Source: Betaproteobacteria bacterium (GTDB lineage: Bacteria; Pseudomonadota; Gammaproteobacteria; Burkholderiales; UBA3065). From it: a DNA stretch of 64,000 bases. The stretch's first letter is position 1; each line of letters opens with the position of its first letter. The notes beneath the pieces were generated by a model. The model ran no database searches. It worked only from the letters and a program-made list of their open reading frames with translations, and had not been told where the DNA came from. The position numbers were made by a program, and so were the translations under genes. Below, piece by piece: positions 1 through 7,867 of this stretch. The stretch is from assembly GCA_027490755.1 (NCBI GenBank), contig JAIXXL010000004.1:62001-126000 (forward strand). Direction: 5' to 3'.

Positions 1-492
1 GCCGGCATCGTCGCCTTTGCCCACCACCCGCCAGTCTTCATGGGCATCTTCCTGCTGTTCATGGCATTCGCGGCGGCCTATCCGCGCCATCACGATCGGC
101 TGATCCTGCGCGAGGGCCTGCTGGTGGCATCGTTCCTGGCCGGTCTGGTGTTCCTGGGGGGCTTGCAGCAGTGGTGGCTTGAGCCGCTGCTGCTGTCACT
201 CTCGCCGGAGGCGGTGTACTACGGCGCAGCGGCACTCACCGCCGTCACCGACAACGCCGCGCTGACCTATCTGGGCTCGCTGGTGCCGGGCCTGAGCGAC
301 GACTTCAAATACGCCCTGGTGGCGGGTGCCGTGGTTGGTGGTGGCCTCACGGTGATCGCCAACGCGCCCAACCCGGCCGGCGCTGCGTTGCTGCGTGGGC
401 GCTTTGCCGACGGCCAGATCGCACCGCTAGGCCTGCTGGCGGGGGCGGCGCTGCCAACACTCGTCGCGCTGGTCTGCCTAAAGGTCCTCTAG
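1..492 (+). CDS. Putative Na+/H+ antiporter, C-terminal part (5' end outside window)
   Basis: The reading frame is open from the first base, so the gene begins upstream and only about 163 C-terminal residues are visible. They are strongly hydrophobic, with at least four likely membrane segments. The conserved part reads LTAVTDNAALTYLGSLVPG, then a KYALVAGAVVGGGLTVIANAPNPAG block and a small soluble loop (LLRGRF) before the last helix. This polar NAPNPAG segment is what I associate with the putative Na+/H+ antiporter family PF07399 (ArsB/NhaD-like ion transporters of the inner membrane). The TAG stop at 490-492 lies inside the 3' end of the convergent photolyase gene, so the two coding regions overlap by 15 bases. 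Transport substrate is inferred from family only. Confidence 0.7.
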   Translation, partial: AGIVAFAHHPPVFMGIFLLFMAFAAAYPRHHDRLILREGLLVASFLAGLVFLGGLQQWWLEPLLLSLSPEAVYYGAAALTAVTDNAALTYLGSLVPGLSDDFKYALVAGAVVGGGLTVIANAPNPAGAALLRGRFADGQIAPLGLLAGAALPTLVALVCLKVL

Positions 493-2016
493 CCGCTCCA
501 GCAGCATCTGCGCCTGTACCCGCACCGCCTCCCGCTCCTCAGCGGGCAGCCGCTGCAGGTTCTTGACCATCAGCGCGGTGCGCGGGCTGCCGCCCAGTTC
601 GGCCTCGTGGCGGTCGAGGAAGTGCCAGTAGAGGGTGGTCAGCGGGCAGGCGCTGTCGCCGGTCTTCTTGGCCGGGTCGTAGCGGCAAGCGCTGCAATGG
701 TTGCTCATGCGCTGGATGTAGGCGCCGCTGGCCGCGTACGGCTTGCTGGTGAAGCGCCCACCGTTGGCAAACAGCGCCATTCCGGCGACGTTGGGCAACT
801 CGACCCACTCCACCGCATCGACGTACACCGCCAGGTACCAGTGCGCGACCTGCCGTGGGTCGATCTCGGCCAGCAGTCCGAACAGCCCGGTCACCATCAG
901 GCGCTGGATGTGGTGCGCGTATCCGAATCGCAGGGTTTGCCCGATAGCGTCGCGCTGGCAGGCCATATGCGTATCGCCGGTCCAGAACCAGCCGGGCAGG
1001 TCGCGGGCATGGCCAAAATGGTTGGCGGCAGCCATCCCTGGCATCTCGAGCCAGTAGACGCCACGGATGAACTCGCGCCAGCCGATGATCTGGCGCACGA
1101 AGCCCTCGACGCTGGCGAGCCCTGCCTTCCCCTCGCGCCAAGCCGCAACCGCCGCCTCAGCCACCTCGCGCGGGCCAAGCAGCTTCAGGTTGAGCGCGGC
1201 GGAGATGCGCGCGTGGTAAAGGAAAGGCTGACCCGCCCACATCGCGTCCTGGTAGCGGCCGAACAGCTCCAGCCGGTTGTCGATAAAGTCCTGCAGCGCG
1301 GCCAGTGCCTGCTCGCGCGTCACCGGCCAGTCGAAGTCTTCCAGGCTGCCGGGGTTATCGGGGAGGTAGCGCTGCACCGCCGCCATCACCTCACGCGTGA
1401 CGGCATCCGGCGGAAAACCCGCGTGCGCCGGCACCAGCCCGGGGCCGTGCTTGCCGAAACTGGCCCGGTTCTCGGCGTCGTAGTTCCAGGCGCCACCGGC
1501 TGGCTCGTCGCCGTCCATCAGGATGCCGGTCTGCTTGCGCACGTGCCGGTAGAAGAACTCCATGCGCAGCTGCTTGTAGCCCCGCGCCCAGCGCATGAAG
1601 TCCGCGCGGCTGAGCATGAAGTGCGTGTCGAGGCGCAGCTCGACCGCGCAGCCAGCCTCTGCCGCAGCACTCTGCAGCGCTGCTTCTAACCACTGCTCTC
1701 CCGGCTCGACACAGACCAGCGCCCGCGGCCGCAGCGCGGCCAGATGGTGCGCGACGAGCTCGACCAGCCCGCCCTGCGGCGTGTCGTCCAGCGTGTGGTA
1801 AGTCACCGGCCAGCCACGCCCGCGCAGGGCATCGGCAAAGTGCCGCATCGCCGACAGGAAGATCACGGTCCGAGCCTTGTGCGACCAGACGCGCTGGCTC
1901 TCGCCGAGCGCCTCGACCATGAGGATGCGGTCCTGCGCCGGGTCGAAGCCGTCGAACGCGGACGAACCGCCGTCGAGCTGGTCGCCCAGCACCAGCACCA
2001 GCTTGCGCAGGCTCAT
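478..2016 (-). CDS. Iron-sulfur (6-4)-type photolyase / cryptochrome (PhrB/CryB family)
   Basis: A 512-residue protein of the deoxyribodipyrimidine photolyase-related family (FeS-BCP), which uses FAD and light to repair (6-4) photoproducts. It starts [15 protein letters not shown], the typical N-terminal Rossmann strand of this family rather than the WFRxDLR start of class I photolyases. Four cysteines, C353, C441, C444 and C457, sit with spacings 88, 3 and 13, exactly those of the [4Fe-4S] ligands of Agrobacterium PhrB (C350, C438, C441, C454 as I recall them). The FAD/active-site region includes [11 protein letters not shown] with the His-His pair seen in (6-4) photolyases. The start ATG overlaps the TGA of the upstream DUF2256 gene (ATGA), indicating translational coupling in a three-gene unit with a second photolyase. 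Family call is firm; the exact photoproduct is inferred. Confidence 0.88.
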   Translation of the reverse strand: MSLRKLVLVLGDQLDGGSSAFDGFDPAQDRILMVEALGESQRVWSHKARTVIFLSAMRHFADALRGRGWPVTYHTLDDTPQGGLVELVAHHLAALRPRALVCVEPGEQWLEAALQSAAAEAGCAVELRLDTHFMLSRADFMRWARGYKQLRMEFFYRHVRKQTGILMDGDEPAGGAWNYDAENRASFGKHGPGLVPAHAGFPPDAVTREVMAAVQRYLPDNPGSLEDFDWPVTREQALAALQDFIDNRLELFGRYQDAMWAGQPFLYHARISAALNLKLLGPREVAEAAVAAWREGKAGLASVEGFVRQIIGWREFIRGVYWLEMPGMAAANHFGHARDLPGWFWTGDTHMACQRDAIGQTLRFGYAHHIQRLMVTGLFGLLAEIDPRQVAHWYLAVYVDAVEWVELPNVAGMALFANGGRFTSKPYAASGAYIQRMSNHCSACRYDPAKKTGDSACPLTTLYWHFLDRHEAELGGSPRTALMVKNLQRLPAEEREAVRVQAQMLLERLEDL

Positions 2017-2186
2017 CGCGCGTCACCCTTCTTGCGGCACGCATCCGAGCAGTACTTCACCTGCTCCCAGTTCTTCTCCCACTTCTTCCGCCAGGTCATG
2101 GGCCGGCCACAGGCCACACAGGGCTTGCTCGGCAGGAAGGACTTGTTGCCGGCAAAGTCGCGCTTGGCGCCGCTCTTGTCACCCAT
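2013..2186 (-). CDS. DUF2256 small zinc-finger-like protein
   Basis: A 57-residue gene squeezed between the two photolyase genes and overlapping both: its ATG lies in the TGATG junction with the upstream gene, and its TGA shares bases with the next ATG. The protein is basic and contains [20 protein letters not shown] followed by VKYCSDACR, so four cysteines in C-x2-C ... C-x3-C arrangement likely bind zinc. This is the signature of DUF2256 (PF10013), a family repeatedly found beside photolyase/cryptochrome genes. The function is unknown; the context suggests a nucleic-acid-binding or maturation role connected with light repair. Small size and dense coupling explain why it is easily missed. 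Confidence 0.85.
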   Translation of the reverse strand: MGDKSGAKRDFAGNKSFLPSKPCVACGRPMTWRKKWEKNWEQVKYCSDACRKKGDAR

Positions 2187-3946
2187 CAACCGCCCTCCTC
2201 ACCGAAATCGAAGCCAAGCTGCGGCGATGGTTCTGCCGCCGCGACCACCCGCCCGCGCCCGCCGCGCGCCTTGACCGGCCCGGCGGTGCCACCAGGCACC
2301 TCGCCAAGCATGGAACGCGGCCGCTCGCCGCGCTGGCGGATGCCGCTCTTGCGACTGCCATGCCGCGCCATCACTCGGGCGGCCTCGCCGCGCACCCCGT
2401 CGCGCCGGCGAAATGCTGCCATGCGCTCGCGTGCGGCACGCGTCGCCAGTACAAAGTCCACCACCGGCTCAGGGTAGTCGCGGCCGATCTGCACGCCAAA
2501 GTGCTGCTGCAGCCCGGGCGGGAGCTTCCACGGCTCGAACAGCCACTCGGTCGGCAGCGCCGCCAGTTCCGGGCACCAACGGCGCACGAACACCCCGTCC
2601 GGGTCGTGATCGTGGGCCTGCTTGACCGGGTTGTAGATGCGCACCGCGTTGATGCCGGTGGTGCCCGACTGCATCTGCATCTGGCTCCAGTGGATGCCCG
2701 GCTCGTAGTCGGTGAAGAGCCGCGCCAGGTGCAGGCCGGGCTCGCGCCAGTGCAGCCAGAGCGGGAAGGCGGCGAACGAGACCAGCATGGCTCGCATGCG
2801 AAAGTTGAGCCAGCCGGTAGCGGTGAGCATACGCATGCAGGCATCGACCAGCGGATAGCCGGTCTGGCCGGCGGCCCAGCGCTCAAAGTGCTCGCGGTTG
2901 AAAGCGTCCTCGCGCATGCCGTCGAAGGCGCGGACCATGTTGCGGTGCTCGATGGAGGGCTCGGACTCGAGCTTCTGCATGAAGTGGCAGTGCCAGTAGA
3001 GCCGCCCCTCGAAGCTCTTGAGCGAAGCCAGCCAGCGGCTGCGTGACGGCGATGGCGGCTCGGCCTGTAGCGCCTCGCGACGTGCGTTGAGCGCCGCCAC
3101 CGCCTGGCTCAGCGACAGGGTGCCGTGCGCCAGGTGCGGCGAGATGCGCGAGCAGACATCGGGGCCGGTCAGCGGGCTCGACATGCCGGTGCGGTAGGTC
3201 TCGCCGTTGCGGTACAGGAAGTCCCCCAGCGCCGCGTGAGCCGCAGCCGAGCCGCCCGGCTGCCACAGCAGCTCCTCGACCTGGATCGGCATGCCGTCCA
3301 TCAAAGCAGGCGCATCAGCATGAGCGGCCTGACTTGCGTGTTGCGGGTCGGCCTCGAGCACTGAAGCAGGCCGCCGCAAAGCGAGCCACCCATCCGCCGC
3401 CAATCTCGCCGCGACGCCTGCCGGGGCTGGCGGCAGGCGCTCGGGGCTGGCAAGCAACGGCCGCCGGATGCGCGCGTCCCAGCGCTTCGACCAGCCGTTG
3501 CGCGACCCGAGCCGTCGGATCACGCCGTCTTGCGCGAACTCGTCCCACGCCACGTTGTGCTCGCGGCACCACTGCACGACGCGAAGGTCACGCTCGAACG
3601 TCGCGGCATTGCCAGTCTCCTGATGCGATACCAGCCGCCCGAAAGGCCACAGCGCATGCAGGTTGGCCATGACCTTGATCGCATCGCCATGCAACTCGAG
3701 CAGGTCACCACCGATGGCCGCCAGAGCGACGCGCAGGTGGTCGAGGCTCTGCGCGATAAAACGCAGTTGCCGAGGCGAACAGTCCGCCGGCACCTGCCCC
3801 TCGGCGCCATGTATCGCCGGCTCCCAGACAAAGACCGCCAGCATCTCCGCCGATTCGCTCGCGGCGAGCAAGGCCGCGTGGTCATCGACGCGCAGGTCGC
3901 GCTTGAACCACAGCAGGGTCTTGGCAGATGTCGGCATCGCTGGCAT
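2186..3946 (-). CDS. Cryptochrome/photolyase family flavoprotein
   Basis: About 586 residues. The N-terminal antenna domain starts with [17 protein letters not shown], the hallmark of class I photolyases and cryptochromes. The C-terminal FAD-binding domain shows [30 protein letters not shown] and [19 protein letters not shown], followed by [10 protein letters not shown]. The QSGTTG variant replaces the usual AA-GTGTDAAPYF of CPD photolyases, which suggests a distinct proteobacterial clade; whether it repairs DNA or signals is open. A basic, low-complexity tail of about 90 residues ends [12 protein letters not shown] chose the ATG at 3946 (an alternative is 3937); upstream in-frame codons would run into the fliK promoter region. 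It is the first gene of the photolyase - DUF2256 - FeS photolyase unit, and its TGA overlaps the next ATG. Confidence 0.85.
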   Translation of the reverse strand: MPAMPTSAKTLLWFKRDLRVDDHAALLAASESAEMLAVFVWEPAIHGAEGQVPADCSPRQLRFIAQSLDHLRVALAAIGGDLLELHGDAIKVMANLHALWPFGRLVSHQETGNAATFERDLRVVQWCREHNVAWDEFAQDGVIRRLGSRNGWSKRWDARIRRPLLASPERLPPAPAGVAARLAADGWLALRRPASVLEADPQHASQAAHADAPALMDGMPIQVEELLWQPGGSAAAHAALGDFLYRNGETYRTGMSSPLTGPDVCSRISPHLAHGTLSLSQAVAALNARREALQAEPPSPSRSRWLASLKSFEGRLYWHCHFMQKLESEPSIEHRNMVRAFDGMREDAFNREHFERWAAGQTGYPLVDACMRMLTATGWLNFRMRAMLVSFAAFPLWLHWREPGLHLARLFTDYEPGIHWSQMQMQSGTTGINAVRIYNPVKQAHDHDPDGVFVRRWCPELAALPTEWLFEPWKLPPGLQQHFGVQIGRDYPEPVVDFVLATRAARERMAAFRRRDGVRGEAARVMARHGSRKSGIRQRGERPRSMLGEVPGGTAGPVKARGGRGRVVAAAEPSPQLGFDFGEEGG

Positions 3947-4002
3947 GGTGGGTCGGACAAGCCGCAGACCCGACTGTTCGCCAAAACAGCAGCCCATGAA
4001 GC

Positions 4003-4017
4003 TGGCCCGACTCTTGC
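4003..4017 (+). promoter_or_regulatory. Sigma-54 (-24/-12) promoter of fliK
   Basis: TGGCCC, five bases, then TTGC: five of six -24 bases and all -12 bases of the sigma-54 consensus with exact N5 spacing. Transcription would start near 4029, about 30 bases before the fliK ATG. It agrees with the perfect element in front of flgB, so RpoN with a FleQ-like activator probably drives these flagellar genes. Confidence 0.72.
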
Positions 4018-4057
4018 TTATCTCATTGCGACAACATTCCGAGCCGGTTGAAGAGCC

Positions 4058-5782
4058 ATGGAAACTCCGCAAGATCTGATCAAGCCAGTATCGCCCTCAC
4101 CCGGCGGTAAAAACACGTCGCGTGGCCCCATCGATACGGGCCGCAGCAGCGAGGCAGGCACCGAATTCGCCGAGGCGATGCGCTCCGCGCGGGAGACCGC
4201 GCGTGCCGACGTCCGCGAGACACAGGCGCCCGACCAACAGCGGCGAGAAGCTCCCGAGGAGGGTTCGAAAGAATCCACAATCGCCAGCAAAGATAAGGAC
4301 TTGCAAGCGGACTCGTCGAGCGCGCCCACCGCACGCGCCGGCAAGGAGGAGGCCTCGCAACCGGTCGAGGGCTTCCAGGCGCAGCCGGCCGCCACAGACG
4401 GCGCCCAACAAGCCACACAGATCGCCGCGTCAGCCGTTCAAGTCCCCGTCACGCCGGTCAACGTTCAGGTCGCTTCGATACCGACCGATACCGGCGCCGC
4501 TGACGACGCGATCCAAGCCATCACGCAAGCCGCCGCCGCCACCGCGCCCATTGCCCTTGACGCCATTGATAACAAGGGCTTACCGCAAGCTCAGATGCCC
4601 TTGGCGGCGCCTGCCGCACCCGTCTCGACCGACCTCACGGCGGTTGCGCCCTTGCGTGCCGAGGCGCCGGCATCGGGCGTGGCCGCACTTCCGGCGGTTG
4701 GCGAGACCGCCGCCGTTCCGCTGCAGACAACGCCCGCCAGCGACGTCGATTTATCTGTTGCGACCAATGGCTTGGCCAACGCCGTACAGCCGCCGGCTTC
4801 CGCACAGGTCGCGCTGGCGCCCGCTCCCGCGGCGCTTGCGGTAGACCGCGCGATCGGCAACGCCATCGTCAACCTGCCGGCAACCGGCGCTTTCAAACCG
4901 GCGGATCTTGCAGCGCCCACACCTTTCGATCCGGCAAGAATTGCCAGCGCAGGCTTCGTTGCCGTGGCGCTGCAACCGCAGACGGCGCAGGTCGCCACGG
5001 CAACGCTTTCGCCCGTCGGCGAGACGCCGGCGGCCACCGACCCGGTTGACACCTCCGCGTGGCTCAACGTCCGTCCTGACTCCCTGGCCATGGCACTGGC
5101 CGACCAAGCCCTCGCGCAGGATCCTGTCACGCAGATGCCGGTCAAGCTCGACCAGATGCTGCAGTCGCTGGACGCGCAGCTTTCTGGTGTGGCTGGCTCG
5201 GCCAATCTGGGCATAGCGGGCGGCGAGGCCAACGCCGAGGAACCGCTCGGTGCGGTCGCGGCACTGGCCGATGCGCAGAACAACCAGGCGGTGCAGGTCC
5301 AGCCAGCTGGCACCCCGGTTGATACGCCCGAGCCGGTCTCCCTGAGCCTGAACGCGCCGATGCAGCAGGCCAGCCGCTGGGCCACCGAATTCGGTGACCG
5401 CTTGGCATGGGTTGCCAACAATCGCTTCACGGCCGCCACCCTGCAGATCAACCCGCCCCAACTCGGCCCCATCGAGGTCCGTATCCTGATGAGCGGCGAT
5501 CAGGCGGCGGTGAGTTTCGCCGCAGTCCAGCCGCAGACCCGCGAAGCGATCCAGCAGGCGCTGCCGGTCCTCGCCAGCAGCTTCGCCTCGCAGGGCCTCA
5601 GCCTCGGCCAGACTTCGGTCGGCCGCGAACACCTGCCACAGCAGGGTGGCCAGGGTGGATCCGGCGGCGGCAACGCCTCCGGCCAGCCCGGGCTCATGGC
5701 GGCATCGATCAGCGCTGCTGGCAGCCTGACCGCAGATGCCACGACGCGTGGCGGCAACGGTCTGGTCGATACCTTCGTCTAA
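4058..5782 (+). CDS. fliK: Flagellar hook-length control protein FliK
   Basis: A 574-residue protein whose first ~420 residues are an Ala/Pro/Thr-rich, low-complexity ruler-like region, followed by a compact C-terminal domain (about residues 430-520) with RWATEFGDRLAWVANN, LQINPPQLGPIEVRI and QTREAIQQALPVL. This is the FliK C-terminal substrate-specificity-switch domain (Flg_hook, PF02120), which contacts FlhB and ends hook export when the hook reaches its set length. A Gly/Gln-rich tail follows. It stands alone, with no fliJ or fliL neighbours, but has its own sigma-54 promoter 40 bases upstream, and is divergent from the photolyase unit. The N-terminal part is too divergent to align by eye, as usual for this family. 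Confidence 0.9.
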   Translation: METPQDLIKPVSPSPGGKNTSRGPIDTGRSSEAGTEFAEAMRSARETARADVRETQAPDQQRREAPEEGSKESTIASKDKDLQADSSSAPTARAGKEEASQPVEGFQAQPAATDGAQQATQIAASAVQVPVTPVNVQVASIPTDTGAADDAIQAITQAAAATAPIALDAIDNKGLPQAQMPLAAPAAPVSTDLTAVAPLRAEAPASGVAALPAVGETAAVPLQTTPASDVDLSVATNGLANAVQPPASAQVALAPAPAALAVDRAIGNAIVNLPATGAFKPADLAAPTPFDPARIASAGFVAVALQPQTAQVATATLSPVGETPAATDPVDTSAWLNVRPDSLAMALADQALAQDPVTQMPVKLDQMLQSLDAQLSGVAGSANLGIAGGEANAEEPLGAVAALADAQNNQAVQVQPAGTPVDTPEPVSLSLNAPMQQASRWATEFGDRLAWVANNRFTAATLQINPPQLGPIEVRILMSGDQAAVSFAAVQPQTREAIQQALPVLASSFASQGLSLGQTSVGREHLPQQGGQGGSGGGNASGQPGLMAASISAAGSLTADATTRGGNGLVDTFV

Positions 5783-5806
5783 ACGACCCGCCACACGCTG
5801 ACGTGC

Positions 5807-5830
5807 GAGGCCAGCCACCACCCTGGCCTC
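5807..5830. terminator. Hairpin between convergent fliK and TSUP genes
   Basis: GAGGCCAG and CTGGCCTC form an eight-base-pair stem around an eight-base loop. There is no following T-run on either strand, so it is only a possible bidirectional terminator; it touches the stop codon of the TSUP gene. Confidence 0.35.
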
Positions 5831-6632
5831 AGCCCGTCTGGCTCGCCGCCAGTTCGTAAGCGATCCGCGCCGCCAGAATCAAAAGCAGGCACGCAAAGAT
5901 CCGCTTGAGAGGCTTCTGCGGTACGCGGTGAGAGACCGCGGCACCGAGCGGCGCCAGCAGCACCGAGACGCCACCGATCACCAGCACCGCTGGCCAGGCG
6001 ACAAAGCCGGTCGAGCCCGGCGGCAGACCCGTCCTGTCAAGACCCGCCAGCACGAAGCCCACGCTACCCGAGACCGCGATCGGCAGACCGATGGCAGCCG
6101 ACGAGGCCACCGCAGTGTGGATGGTGCGCCGGCACCACAGCAGAAACGGCGTCGACAGCGTGCCACCACCGATGCCGACCAGGCTGCTGAAGATACCGAT
6201 CACCAGACCGGCCGCCAGATAGCCGCCACTGCCGGGCGCACCGCCGCCTTTGGGGCGCAGGTCGAGCAGCATCTGTGTCGAGGCGGCGAGCAGAAACAGC
6301 AGGTAGATCACGCGCAGGACCTGCCCGGAAAGGTGCCCGGCCAGCAGCGCCCCACCCAGCGCGCCGACGCAGACGCCGGGTGCGATGGCACGCACCACGG
6401 GCCATTCGACATAGCCGGCACGGTGGTGAGCGCGGATGGACGACATCGCGGTGAAGACGATCACCGCGAGCGAGCTGCCGATGGCCGTCTGCACCAGCAC
6501 ATCGGGCCCATATCCGGCGTGCGGCAGGGTGTAGACCAGTGCCGGGACGATGATCAGCCCGCCACCGATGCCGAGCAGCCCGGCGAGGAAGCCGGAGACG
6601 GTCCCGGTCAGGATGTAGAGGATGAGGTCCAT
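5829..6632 (-). CDS. TSUP family (TauE/SafE) membrane permease
   Basis: A 267-residue inner-membrane protein with about eight hydrophobic segments. The start MDLILYILTGTVSGFLAGLLGIGGG carries the first GIGGG repeat motif, and a second copy, SLVGIGGGTLSTPFLLW, occurs about 150 residues later. These paired glycine motifs define the TauE/SafE (TSUP) family of sulfite, sulfoacetate or sulfolactate exporters and related transporters of sulfur compounds. I placed the start at 6632 because it begins directly at the family's N-terminal helix; a longer in-frame start at 6674 would run into the 3' part of the 6S RNA gene. The substrate cannot be told from sequence, and neighbouring genes give no clue. 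Confidence 0.85.
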   Translation of the reverse strand: MDLILYILTGTVSGFLAGLLGIGGGLIIVPALVYTLPHAGYGPDVLVQTAIGSSLAVIVFTAMSSIRAHHRAGYVEWPVVRAIAPGVCVGALGGALLAGHLSGQVLRVIYLLFLLAASTQMLLDLRPKGGGAPGSGGYLAAGLVIGIFSSLVGIGGGTLSTPFLLWCRRTIHTAVASSAAIGLPIAVSGSVGFVLAGLDRTGLPPGSTGFVAWPAVLVIGGVSVLLAPLGAAVSHRVPQKPLKRIFACLLLILAARIAYELAASQTG

Positions 6633-6640
6633 TCGGCGTA

Positions 6641-6821
6641 AGAATCCCCGGCACGCTGCGGCGCAGCTGCGCATCTTGAACCCAGAGGTTCAAGTCGGCC
6701 CTCCGGGCGAACACTTCGGGGGATTCCGCGTGGGATCCACACGCCCATGTTCAAAGCCTGGCGGCCTAAGCAGAGCTTATCGGTTCAAAGAATCTGCAAC
6801 TGAACCGCAGCAGCCGGGGAA
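6641..6821 (-). ncRNA. ssrS: 6S RNA (SsrS), RNA polymerase regulator
   Basis: Directly after zapA on the same strand, the place where 6S RNA is found in beta- and gammaproteobacteria. The minus strand shows the conserved hairpin CTTGAACC-loop-GGTTCAAG (the TTGAACC/GGGTTCAAG pair of E. coli 6S) and ends in GCCGGGGATTC. The terminal stem is visible: CCCCGGC (6819-6813) pairs with GCCGGGG (6652-6646), and the adjoining GCTGCGG pairs with CCGCAGC. The resulting length, about 181 nucleotides, is typical. 6S folds into a long hairpin mimicking an open promoter and sequesters sigma-70 RNA polymerase in stationary phase. The 5' arm lies inside the last 37 bases of zapA, so RNA and coding region overlap. 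Ends are accurate to a few bases. Confidence 0.88.
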
Positions 6822-7114
6822 GACGGTTGTGCCGCGAGGGCCTGATCGATCTGCTCGACCATGGCCTGCAGCCGCCTGCCGACGGCGGCAGGCGTGTTGA
6901 CCGAGGCCGGGCCGGCGCCGGTGATCTGGCTGTGAGCCAGGTCCAGCGCGACCATCATGGCGATGCGCTCGACGCCGACCACCTTGCCGGCGTCGCGGAG
7001 CTCGCGCATCCGCGCGTCGACGTAGGCCACGGCCTCGCGCAGCGTAGCCTCCTCGTCGGCCTCGCAGGCGAGCCGGAAGTCGCGACCCATGATGGACACG
7101 TCGACGCTGGGCAT
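6785..7114 (-). CDS. zapA: Cell division protein ZapA
   Basis: A 109-residue protein beginning MPSVDVSIMGRDFRLACEADEE, with VAYVDARMRELRDAGKVVGVERIAMMVALDLAHS: the N-terminal beta-rich globular part and start of the C-terminal coiled coil of ZapA. ZapA binds FtsZ at midcell and bundles its protofilaments. The acidic EADEEATLREAV segment and IAMMVALDLAH helix are diagnostic. Four bases separate it from the upstream coiled-coil gene (TIGR02449 type), and the 6S RNA begins inside its last codons, so the three form a compact unit. Its C-terminal 12 codons are constrained twice, by protein and by 6S pairing. Confidence 0.92.
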   Translation of the reverse strand: MPSVDVSIMGRDFRLACEADEEATLREAVAYVDARMRELRDAGKVVGVERIAMMVALDLAHSQITGAGPASVNTPAAVGRRLQAMVEQIDQALAAQPSSPAAAVQLQIL

Positions 7115-7118
7115 CTGT

Positions 7119-7298
7119 TCAGCGCTCCTCGGCGGTGGACTCGATCAGGGCATCGAGACGGCGCCGCGCCTGCTCTGCCCGGCTGCGCAGAGACTCGTTT
7201 TCGGCACCCAGTTCGCGGTTCTGCTCGCGTTGCCGCTGCAACTCGGCCACCAGTGCGGTGACGCGCTGCTCGAGACGGGCGAACGCGTCGCTGTCCAT
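7119..7298 (-). CDS. TIGR02449-type small coiled-coil protein
   Basis: A 59-residue protein immediately upstream of zapA (four-base gap), running MDSDAFARLEQRVTALVAEL to a C-terminal STAEER. It is one continuous heptad-like helix rich in Glu, Gln, Arg and Leu, with no other domain. This matches the small uncharacterised TIGR02449 family found next to zapA in many beta- and gammaproteobacteria. The constant linkage with ZapA suggests a ZapB-like partner or a division-related scaffold, but no function is known to me. Too short for most gene finders; supported by context, coding composition and the tight junction. Confidence 0.82.
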   Translation of the reverse strand: MDSDAFARLEQRVTALVAELQRQREQNRELGAENESLRSRAEQARRRLDALIESTAEER

Positions 7299-7303
7299 GG
7301 GCT

Positions 7304-7846
7304 TCAGGCAGCGGCCGGACGCGGTCGGGCAACGCTACGCGAGGCGACCGCGAACAGCCCCAGATACAGCATCCCCGAGGCGATGTAGGGCGGGTAATAA
7401 CGCGCGACCGACAGCCAGAACTCGGCAAAAGCCATGTCGAACCGGTGCGAGAACTGCCACCAGCTCAGGTTTGAGATGACGAAGGCCACGCTGAACAGCG
7501 CGGCCCCGGCCAACAGCAAACGGGTCGCCGAGGCCGACCGACCAGCCGCTGCCGCACCGCCCCACCAGAGCAAGGCGTAGGTCGGCACCAGGCCCCAGTA
7601 CGCTGGCGTCATGCAGTAGGCGCGCCAGGCTTCGACCTCGACGGCGGCCAGGTCGACGGCAAAAGCGATGGCGAACAGGCCGGCAAAGGCCGCACCGCCG
7701 CCCAACAACATGCCACCGATCAGGAAGACCGCCAGGCTGGCGTCGGGGATGGCGCCAAAGTGGTCGAAGCGGGTCGCTGCAAGCACGGCAGCCAGAGCGA
7801 GGCCGGTGGCCACGCGCGAGTCACGGAACATAGCGAGATCTTTCAT
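7304..7846 (-). CDS. btuM: BtuM-like cobalamin transporter (solitary ECF S-component type)
   Basis: A 180-residue membrane protein with about six hydrophobic segments and a single cysteine, C78, in YCMTPAYWGLVPTY. It lies 21 bases downstream of the TonB-dependent receptor whose leader carries a cobalamin riboswitch, so it is almost certainly B12-regulated. BtuM proteins are about 190 residues, occur in proteobacteria under B12 riboswitches, act without a dedicated ECF module, and in Thiobacillus denitrificans use Cys80 to remove the upper ligand of cyanocobalamin. Size, single conserved-position cysteine, ATRFDHFG...PDASLAVF start and context all fit. The identification rests on these features, not on an alignment. 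Start could be codon 1 or 6 (7831). Confidence 0.62.
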   Translation of the reverse strand: MKDLAMFRDSRVATGLALAAVLAATRFDHFGAIPDASLAVFLIGGMLLGGGAAFAGLFAIAFAVDLAAVEVEAWRAYCMTPAYWGLVPTYALLWWGGAAAAGRSASATRLLLAGAALFSVAFVISNLSWWQFSHRFDMAFAEFWLSVARYYPPYIASGMLYLGLFAVASRSVARPRPAAA

Positions 7847-7867
7847 GCGCTTGATGATAGCACCGCC

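Noticed and set aside
4751..5821. A 356-codon minus-strand frame opposite fliK
   Set aside because: No motif or ribosome binding site; the fliK frame has its promoter and a conserved C-terminal domain.
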